This document shows, one piece after another, positions 58,753 through 64,000 of a DNA stretch of 64,000 nucleotides (position 1 is the stretch's first letter; every line of letters starts with the position of its first letter). Under the pieces are notes generated by a model. That model was not told the DNA's origin. It was given only the letters and a program-made list of their open reading frames with translations, and ran no database searches. Source of the DNA: Metabacillus sp. FJAT-52054 (GTDB taxonomy: Bacteria > Bacillota > Bacilli > Bacillales > Bacillaceae); NCBI RefSeq assembly GCF_037201815.1, contig NZ_CP147407.1, forward strand, positions 744,001 to 808,000, in the 5' to 3' direction. A program made the translations under genes and the position numbers.

Positions 58753-59961
58753 ATGAAAATGAAAGTAATCGCCGCCATAGCAATAAGCTCTTGTTTAGCA
58801 ATTAGTCTCCCGTTCATTAAGTCATCTGCAGCTACAATCCTGCAAACAGCCAAGCAGTACATGGGTACAAGCTATTCAAGTAAAGGAAATACACCGGCTG
58901 AAGGGTTTAATTCAGCCGGATTCGTTCAATATGTTTTTAAGAAAACAAAGGGAATGGAACTTCCGCCTCTATCAAGCGAGCAGTGGAGCTTTGGAACAGA
59001 GGTAAAAAGGGAAAGCCTGCAGCCGGGGGATGTCCTTTTTTTTAACGATTCATCCGGCGGAAAGCTTTCAACAACCGGAATTTATGAAGGAAATGGGCGG
59101 ATGATATACAGCTCTGTGTCGAAAGGAGTTACATCTGTCGGATTTCAAAACTCTAATTACTGGAACAGCCGCTATGCGGGTGCGAAGCGGATTACCGGCC
59201 CGCTGAAGATGGCATCGGCTAACCCGGTTATTTCAAAAGGGCTTCAGTATTTAAATGTTCCTTATACAGAGGGAGGCCAGTCGCCTGATGGATTTGACTG
59301 CTCCGGATTCACTAAGTATGTGTATGAAAAAGCATCCGGAATCTACTTGCCGGAAACCCCTGAACAGCAATGGGCGGTTGGAGCTTCGGTAGCGAGGGAA
59401 AACGTCCAGCCGGGAGATCTTGTGTTCTTCAAAGACACACATCGGCCCGGAATTTCCCACGTTGGCATTTACGCAGGAAATAACCAAATTCTCAATGCGA
59501 CACGGATTGGCGGCGCGAATAAAGTAACGGTCAGCTACCTCACGAATAATTTTTTACAGGAAAAATTCGCGGGAATAAAACGGGTCAGCGGACTTGGGAT
59601 CGACCGAAGTGAGCCCGTGGTGAAGAATGCTGAAGAACTTGTCGGAACAAAGTTCGCGAAGAACGGAGTTTCTCCGGAAACCGGATTTGATACATCCGGT
59701 TTCGTGCAGTATGTATTTAAGAAGTCGAAAGGCATGCAGCTGCCAAGGTACGGAAATCAGCAGATTAACCTGGGACAGGAAGTTGCAGAAAAGGACCTTA
59801 AACCAGGGGATCTCGTCTTTTTCCAAACCGGCTCAATCGTACCTGCTATCTATGCCGGTAAAGGGCAGGTAATCCTCACATCAAATGATGGAGTAAAAGT
59901 CATTCATTACAAGGTGAGCACTTACTGGTCCGGCAAATATTTAAAAGCTAAACGCATATAA
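58753..59961 (+). CDS. Secreted protein with three NlpC/P60 domains, only one catalytic
   Basis: A 402-residue exported protein (signal VIAAIAISSCLAISLPFIKSSAA). Three tandem NlpC/P60 domains: residues ~30-150, ~160-280 and ~285-402. The middle one has Cys183 in FDCSGFTKYV and His236 in GISHVGIY, so it can be an active gamma-D-Glu/meso-Dpm endopeptidase. In the first the Cys site is Ser54 (FNSAGF) and His is Thr107; in the third it is Thr314 (FDTSGF) and His is Val363. These two are therefore probably inactive and may bind peptidoglycan. AAGGAG precedes ATG. Single gene. Confidence 0.88.
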   Translation: MKMKVIAAIAISSCLAISLPFIKSSAATILQTAKQYMGTSYSSKGNTPAEGFNSAGFVQYVFKKTKGMELPPLSSEQWSFGTEVKRESLQPGDVLFFNDSSGGKLSTTGIYEGNGRMIYSSVSKGVTSVGFQNSNYWNSRYAGAKRITGPLKMASANPVISKGLQYLNVPYTEGGQSPDGFDCSGFTKYVYEKASGIYLPETPEQQWAVGASVARENVQPGDLVFFKDTHRPGISHVGIYAGNNQILNATRIGGANKVTVSYLTNNFLQEKFAGIKRVSGLGIDRSEPVVKNAEELVGTKFAKNGVSPETGFDTSGFVQYVFKKSKGMQLPRYGNQQINLGQEVAEKDLKPGDLVFFQTGSIVPAIYAGKGQVILTSNDGVKVIHYKVSTYWSGKYLKAKRI

Positions 59962-59965
59962 ATAA

Positions 59966-59996
59966 AAGCCCCTGCTGACTCCTGGCAGGGGCTTAA
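59966..59996. terminator. Terminator between NlpC/P60 gene and yfhD
   Basis: AAGCCCCTGC and GCAGGGGCTT pair around TGACTCCTG, between convergent stops. Confidence 0.85.
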
Positions 59997-60004
59997 TGCA
60001 TGTT

Positions 60005-60193
60005 TTAGTGGCTTTTTTGCTGACGTTCGTTTGCCGCGCTGGCTCTCGCCTGTGCTTTCACGTCCGCTTGGTCGGCTAATTCACGGGAATACTCCTCGTA
60101 CGTTCCATCCGTTTCTCTTTTCAGCTGCTTCGGAACTTGAGGAAGACTATTCTTGTTTTTATCACGATTGTGCAGTTTGTGTCCTCTTCCCAA
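60005..60193 (-). CDS. yfhD: YfhD-family small protein
   Basis: A 62-residue charged, unstructured protein: GRGHKLHNRDKNKNSLPQVPKQLKRETDGTYEEYSRELADQADVKAQARASAANERQQKSH. NSLPQ.PK and SRELADQADxxAQARA match YfhD. Start TTG 60193 with GGGGG eight bases upstream gives the expected MGR N-terminus. Role unknown; conserved in Bacillus and adjacent to yfhE and yfhF as in B. subtilis. Confidence 0.88.
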   Translation of the reverse strand: MGRGHKLHNRDKNKNSLPQVPKQLKRETDGTYEEYSRELADQADVKAQARASAANERQQKSH

Positions 60194-60268
60194 AATGAAC
60201 GCCCCCTGTGTTGTGAACTTGTGGTTCACTATTAGGATGGCCGATGAAGGCAGCGTACATGCTGGAAA

Positions 60269-60388
60269 CTAGTTCTTCTTCTTCGTAAAACCGCCAGCAC
60301 GGTCAGCCGCTTTAAATTCTTTCCCGAAGAGAACCTCCTGTGCAGTGGTCAGTGTTCTCTTAGAATTCTCATGTCGTTTCTTCTCCAT
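60269..60388 (-). CDS. yfhE: YfhE-family small protein
   Basis: A 39-residue protein, EKKRHENSKRTLTTAQEVLF then GKEFKAADRAGGFTKKKN. L.TAQEVL...EFKxADRAGG is the YfhE pattern. It is on the minus strand, 75 bases upstream of yfhD, with GGAG ten bases before ATG. Function unknown. Confidence 0.85.
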   Translation of the reverse strand: MEKKRHENSKRTLTTAQEVLFGKEFKAADRAGGFTKKKN

Positions 60389-60556
60389 TATGTATCAGCT
60401 CCATTTTTTTAAGAATAGAACTATTTTCGACAAGTATGGGGGGATTCATACAATGAGGTGGGATAGTATTTATAACCGATAGGTGAAGCGGGTGGTTTTG
60501 CTGGTACTAAGGTGAAGGTTGCTGAAAAGAGGCGAGTTTGGCTGGAAAGAGATTTG

Positions 60557-60748
60557 GATCGGTGCTGGAAAAATCAGGTTGGCCGGAAAGACGCTGGAAT
60601 CGGCATCGAAGTGGCTGATTAATCGTAGAACTCGGCCGGAAAGAGAAAGGGATCGGCTGGAAAAATCAGGTTGGCCGGAAACCTGCTTGTAAAGGCTGGA
60701 ATCGAGATCGAAGTGGCTGAAAAACGTAGCAATCGGCCGGAAAGAGAA
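60557..60748. repeat. Imperfect ~92-bp direct duplication of GGCTGGAAA-type repeats
   Basis: CTGGAAAAATCAGGTTGGCC occurs at 60565 and again at 60657, each followed by GGAAA, a CTGGAATCG, a CATCGAAGTGGCTGA-like stretch and TCGGCCGGAAAGAGAA. Shorter GGCTGGAAA / GGCCGGAAA units recur about ten times from 60,540 to 60,775. No coding frame. Confidence 0.75.
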
Positions 60749-60817
60749 GAGAAGCGGCTGGAAAAGTACAGTATGCTGGCAAAGTGTTAATTCCAGCAGC
60801 TGCAGTCCAAATCCATC

Positions 60818-60851
60818 AAAAAGCCCGCCAATAAAAATGGCGGGCGATTTT
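60818..60851 (-). terminator. Terminator of the GNAT gene
   Basis: AAGCCCGCCA and TGGCGGGC pair around ATAAAAA; on the minus strand the stem is followed by TTTTT. Confidence 0.85.
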
Positions 60852-60852
60852 C

Positions 60853-61410
60853 TTATGCTTCTTTCAGGTGCTGTTCTTCCGCAGCGGAAGGGGTTCTCAT
60901 AGTATAGAGTGTATATAAATCCTTTTTAATTTCAAATAGGCTGTAGATGTCTTCGCCGTTGTTGATTTGTTCCAGCAGCGCTCTGCGTGTTTCATTGGCA
61001 CATTCTACGTATGGAAGTTTTTCTGCCGCTTTAGTGGACCGGACGTTGACTTTCCGGATGCGGAGGAAAATGGTGTCGATACCCAGTTCGTAGAATAGTT
61101 CATTGAAAAATGCGTCTTTAGCTGCTTGGTTGTAGCCCTTACCATGGTAAGGCTTGCCGAGCCAGGTTCCGAGGAACCCGGCGTTTTCCTGGAGATCAAA
61201 AAGACTGATGGTCCCGATTGGAGAGCCCCATTCGTCAAGAATGGTCCGTGAAATCAATTCACTGCGCTCTTCGGCTTCGATTGTTTGCTTGGTTAAAAAC
61301 AAATATTCCTCGATTGAATCAGCTTTATGACGTACATAAGGGAAGACGTCGGGGTGTACCATGAGTTCATACAGCGCATGACTATCGTGAATGTCACGTT
61401 TTTTAAGCAT
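60853..61410 (-). CDS. GNAT acetyltransferase (RimJ/YjcK-like)
   Basis: A 185-residue acetyltransferase. MLKKRDIHDSHALYELMVHPDVFPYVRHKADSIEEYLFLTKQTIEAEE gives the RimJ/L-like N-terminus; PIGTISLFDLQENAGFLGTWLGKPYHGKGYNQAAKDAFFNELFYELGIDTIFLRI holds the acetyl-CoA loop (HGKGYN), and RSTKAAEKL the final motif. ATG 61410 has GGAGGGAG upstream. B. subtilis YjcK and YdaF are close in type; protein or small-molecule acylation. Lone gene. Confidence 0.87.
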   Translation of the reverse strand: MLKKRDIHDSHALYELMVHPDVFPYVRHKADSIEEYLFLTKQTIEAEERSELISRTILDEWGSPIGTISLFDLQENAGFLGTWLGKPYHGKGYNQAAKDAFFNELFYELGIDTIFLRIRKVNVRSTKAAEKLPYVECANETRRALLEQINNGEDIYSLFEIKKDLYTLYTMRTPSAAEEQHLKEA

Positions 61411-61454
61411 CTTTCTCGCTCCCTCCAACATGAGGGCAGACGCGTAGCCTTAGC

Positions 61455-61500
61455 CCCACCCTCGAAATTTTTTAAATTAGCCAAAAAATTTCGGGGTGGG
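61455..61500. repeat. Near-perfect 18/19-bp inverted repeat
   Basis: CCCACCCTCGAAATTTTTT, nine bases, then AAAAAATTTCGGGGTGGG; the arms match except for one missing A. T-runs on both strands at the centre. On the minus strand it directly follows the tRNA-like T-arm and shares its CCCAC. Confidence 0.8.
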
Positions 61501-61562
61501 AATCGAACCCACTAGGACCAGTAAAACTGGTGGCGCACCATTTGCCTTCCCATTGAACCCAG
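61490..61562 (-). other. tRNA-like element (partial cloverleaf)
   Basis: On the minus strand GTGGGTTCGATTCCCAC is a perfect tRNA T-arm (5-bp stem, TTCGATT loop). Upstream lie CACCAGTTTTACTGGT, an extra hairpin like a long variable arm, TGGTGCGCCACCA, and GTTCAATGGGAAGGC, which could be a weak D-arm. A normal acceptor stem, CCA end and U33 anticodon loop are not found. So it is a tRNA-derived remnant or tRNA-like RNA rather than a standard tRNA. Confidence 0.5.
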
Positions 61563-61661
61563 GTCATTAAGTTGTCATACACAGCAAGGCTTTGTGAGCA
61601 AGCCATGCACTGATATCATACTCGAATTTGTTTAAAAAAGATACAGTTTTTTTGCGAAAAT

Positions 61662-62834
61662 TTATTGGTTTTTTTGGCCAATTTTTATCCCTTTTTCAGA
61701 GGCCCATTTGGAGTCTTCAAACACGAATTTTCCGTCAATCATTGTGCACTTTGGCTTCGCTAAATAATGGAAGGGGTGGTGGCTCCAGAGAACCAAATCT
61801 GCATCCTTTCCAACCTCTAAGCTGCCGATGCGGTGGTCGACTTGAAGATTGCGTGCTGCGGTAATTGTGATGCCTTCGATCGCTTTTTGCTCATCGAAGC
61901 CTTCACGTACGGCGAGTGAAGCTACGACATTTAAATATTGGATAGGTGTGTAGGGATGATCCGTTGTAATGGATACTTCTACCCCTTTATCGGTAAGGGC
62001 CTGATACGTTTGCCAGCTTTTATTTCTAAGCTCGATTTTTGACCGTCTTGTAAAGGTCGGTCCAACACTAACCTTTGCATTCGTGCCTGCAAATTCATCG
62101 GCAATGAGATGACCTTCTGTACAGTGCTCAATTCTGTAATCTAAATTGAACTCCTCCGCGAATCTAATGGCAGATAGGATATCGTCTGCTCTGTGTGCGT
62201 GAATACGGACAGGGATTTCGCGTCTCAATGCCCGGCGGATGGAAAGAGAGCGGAAATCCTCTTTTTCGTCGCAGTATTTTGCGAGATAAAAGGCTTCTCT
62301 GAGCATGCCCATAATCCCCATCCTGGTGATGGAATCCTTATTGCCTGTACTGTGGATCCGTTTCGGATTTTCACCAAGGGCAATTTTTAGACCAGCGGTT
62401 TCCTTAATCAGCATGTCGCTTATGTTGACACCCCAGGTTTTGATAACAGATGTCGTTCCGCCGATTACGTTGGCGCTCCCGGGCATAATGTGAACCGTCG
62501 TTATTCCGTGTGAAATTGCATCACGGAATCCGGAGTCAAGCGGATGAACGCCATCAAGGGCCCGGATATGAGGTGTCAAAGGTTCAACGGTTTCATTGGC
62601 GTCGTTTCCGGCCCATCCGGTTCCTTCATCATAAAGACCTAGATGGGTATGGACATCGATCAGTCCCGGAAACAAATATTGATCCTGACAATCAATGATT
62701 GTGCATTCATCAGGTGCGGGAATGTTTTTTCCGATTTTGACGATTTTCCCATTTTCAACAAGAAGATCGGAAGCATATAAAATTTCGGAAGTGACGGGAA
62801 AAATAGTAGCGCGCTTAAATAATGTGCAGGTCAT
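61662..62834 (-). CDS. Amidohydrolase-family protein (imidazolonepropionase-like)
   Basis: A 390-residue metal-dependent hydrolase. YLFPGLIDVHTHLGLYDEG carries the HxH metal pair, VRIHAHRADDI the next His, FNLDYRIEHCTEGHLIADEF the following His, and VSITTDHPYTPIQYLN the catalytic Asp. LKIALGENPKRIH (with K in the middle region) is typical of the DUF-like YtcJ/imidazolonepropionase-related branch. Cytoplasmic. Substrate unknown. It has no partner gene in the yfh cluster, so it looks like an insertion between yfhE and yfhF relative to B. subtilis. Confidence 0.85.
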   Translation of the reverse strand: MTCTLFKRATIFPVTSEILYASDLLVENGKIVKIGKNIPAPDECTIIDCQDQYLFPGLIDVHTHLGLYDEGTGWAGNDANETVEPLTPHIRALDGVHPLDSGFRDAISHGITTVHIMPGSANVIGGTTSVIKTWGVNISDMLIKETAGLKIALGENPKRIHSTGNKDSITRMGIMGMLREAFYLAKYCDEKEDFRSLSIRRALRREIPVRIHAHRADDILSAIRFAEEFNLDYRIEHCTEGHLIADEFAGTNAKVSVGPTFTRRSKIELRNKSWQTYQALTDKGVEVSITTDHPYTPIQYLNVVASLAVREGFDEQKAIEGITITAARNLQVDHRIGSLEVGKDADLVLWSHHPFHYLAKPKCTMIDGKFVFEDSKWASEKGIKIGQKNQ

Positions 62835-62865
62835 TTTTGTGCTCCTAGCGGAAATAGATTTTATA

Positions 62866-63756
62866 CTATTTTATTATGTCAGACAGAGCAGGTTCAAGCG
62901 ATGGGAAAATAAAAGTATAGCCGTTTTCAATCGCTTTTTTCGGAAGAACACGCTGTCCTTCCAATAAAAGAATGCTCATTTCCCCAAGTGCAAGCTTAAT
63001 GGCGCTGCTTGGTGCCGGCAGCCAGTGCGGCTTGTTGATGACTTTGCCCAGCGTTTTCCCGAAGGTTTCCATTTGAACAGGGTTGGGTGATGTCATGTTT
63101 ATCGGCCCGCTAATTTCATCATGATGGATGATGAAATCCATTAGCCCGGCAATATCCGTTACATGAATCCATGACATCCACTGGGTACCTGAGCCAAGCG
63201 GGCCTCCGCCGTATAATTTATAAGGGAGGATCATTTTCTGGAGCACGCCTCCTTCTCCGAGCACAATTCCTAGTCTGGCGTAAACGGTGCGGATCCCTAA
63301 ATCGCGAATCATCGATGCTTCCTGTTCCCATTTTTGAACGGTGCTTGAAAGGAAATCTTCATCCGTTCCGTTCGACTCCTCTGTAAATGTTTTTTCTTCA
63401 GACGTCCCGTAAATTCCAACAGCACTTGCATTTATAAATACAGACGGTTTTTTGTCCATTCCGTTCAGTATTTTATAAACTTCTCTAGTGGATTCAACGC
63501 GGCTTTCTACAATTTCCTTCTTCGTTTCCTCTGTCCAGCGGGAGCTGATTGATTTTCCTGCAAGGTTGATCATAACGTCCAGGCCTTCCAGACTTGGAAT
63601 AGGTTTAGCCCCATCCATCCACTTCGCATATTCAATGTTTCCATAGCCTTCTTTTTCACTTCTGGTTAGGATAACGACGTTATGGCCTTCTCTTGCAAAG
63701 TATTGGGCGATATGTTTTCCGACGAAACCGGATCCTCCTGCGATTGCTATTTTCAT
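62866..63756 (-). CDS. yfhF: TIGR01777 epimerase-like protein YfhF
   Basis: A 296-residue Rossmann-fold protein. KIAIAGGSGFVGKHIAQYFAREGHNVVILTRS is the NAD(P) site, INLAGKSISSRWTEETKKEIVESRVESTR the family hallmark, INASAVGIYGTSEE the SAxGIYG motif, and WMSWIHVTDI the next. The C-terminal DUF1731 region ends LALGEMSILLLEGQRVLPKKAIENGYTFIFP. ATG 63756 follows GAGGTG; GTG 63765 overlaps that site. Divergent from recX as in B. subtilis. Function unknown. Confidence 0.9.
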   Translation of the reverse strand: MKIAIAGGSGFVGKHIAQYFAREGHNVVILTRSEKEGYGNIEYAKWMDGAKPIPSLEGLDVMINLAGKSISSRWTEETKKEIVESRVESTREVYKILNGMDKKPSVFINASAVGIYGTSEEKTFTEESNGTDEDFLSSTVQKWEQEASMIRDLGIRTVYARLGIVLGEGGVLQKMILPYKLYGGGPLGSGTQWMSWIHVTDIAGLMDFIIHHDEISGPINMTSPNPVQMETFGKTLGKVINKPHWLPAPSSAIKLALGEMSILLLEGQRVLPKKAIENGYTFIFPSLEPALSDIIK

Positions 63757-63852
63757 CCTTGTCACCTCGCGTATTTTTTAAATGCTTTTTCTAAGCTCTA
63801 CCCTGCCTCCCTGATGATAAACGTGTGCTAAAATAGGAGAGAGGTGTTGAGA

Positions 63853-64000
63853 ATGGCTTTTATAACGAAAATTACGTCCCAGCAAAAAAACGCTGAGCGG
63901 TATAACATCTATTTGGATTATGGAAAAGGCGAAGAGTTTGGTTTCGGTGTGGACGAGCACACTCTGCTTAAACACGGCCTCGCAAAAGGCAAGGAACTTT
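63853..64000 (+). CDS. recX: Regulatory protein RecX, 5' end
   Basis: The first 49 codons run to the window edge: AFITKITSQQKNAERYNIYL then DYGKGEEFGFGVDEHTLLKHGLAKGKEL. This is the Bacillus-type RecX N-terminus, and the position beside divergent yfhF matches B. subtilis. RecX modulates RecA filaments during DNA repair. GAGAGGTG lies upstream of ATG. The rest is outside the window. Confidence 0.88.
   Translation, partial: MAFITKITSQQKNAERYNIYLDYGKGEEFGFGVDEHTLLKHGLAKGKEL

Overview
The window looks like a chromosomal segment of a low-to-mid GC, endospore-forming Bacillaceae (Bacillus or Metabacillus-like). The evidence is: A/G-rich Shine-Dalgarno sites with frequent TTG and GTG starts; a right end (yfhD, yfhE, yfhF, start of recX) that follows the Bacillus subtilis order; a yybP-ykoY manganese riboswitch in front of a YkoY/TerC gene; a nagA-nagB-nagR operon with a NagR-type operator; and a natKR/natAB-like sodium-efflux locus. 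No ribosomal RNA, CRISPR array, insertion sequence or replicon gene is visible. Species assignment is inference.

Layout. 1-5.0 kb: an AI-2E family transporter (cut by the left edge), aminoglycoside 6-adenylyltransferase, a TIGR01777 epimerase-like protein, a block of ~128-bp repeats, and small genes on the minus strand. 5.1-10.9 kb: a thiazole/oxazole-modified microcin (TOMM) cluster of the heterocycloanthracin/sonorensin type, with a Cys-Gly precursor, a ThiF-like maturation protein, a fused E1-like/YcaO cyclodehydratase and a SagB-type dehydrogenase. 11-22 kb: metabolic and membrane genes, including a DinB pseudogene, the Mn riboswitch with terC, ribokinase, a K+ channel and a PfkB kinase. 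22.2-30.8 kb: a type VII-secretion LXG polymorphic-toxin locus. It has two small LXG-partner proteins, one full-length LXG toxin with an EndoU-like tip, and two downstream partial copies of the toxin constant region. One partial copy carries a frameshifted deaminase tip and the other has lost its tip. A run of AT-rich immunity-type genes follows.

31-42.9 kb: class A beta-lactamase, an esterase/PadR operon with a clear palindromic operator, a BCCT transporter, and several genes damaged by single lesions (O-methyltransferase, M23 peptidase, one hypothetical). Tandem copies of the ~128-bp repeat also lie here. 42.9-51.4 kb: an MFS transporter, natAB and its divergent LytTR regulator/sensor, a serine hydrolase, an M50-like protease, a lipoprotein and a PPOX-type flavoprotein. 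51.4-59.9 kb: a 20-bp-period array, an amidase, a dense cluster of DnaA boxes, nagABR, a nucleotidyltransferase-like gene, an RDD protein, threonine synthase, and a triple NlpC/P60 protein in which only the middle domain keeps its catalytic residues. 60-64 kb: yfhD/yfhE, another repeat array, a GNAT gene, a tRNA-like element beside a long hairpin, an amidohydrolase, yfhF and the 5' end of recX.

The most notable systems are the TOMM cluster, which has no exporter or protease in sight, and the LXG locus, whose layout (active toxin, own immunity gene, terminator, silent tip cassettes each with an immunity gene) fits toxin switching by recombination through a 750-bp near-identical block. Other points worth following are the DnaA-box cluster far from any recognisable oriC gene, a dispersed and tandem ~128-bp repeat family, a small possible membrane peptide gene between the Mn riboswitch and terC, and several genes each broken by one nonsense codon.
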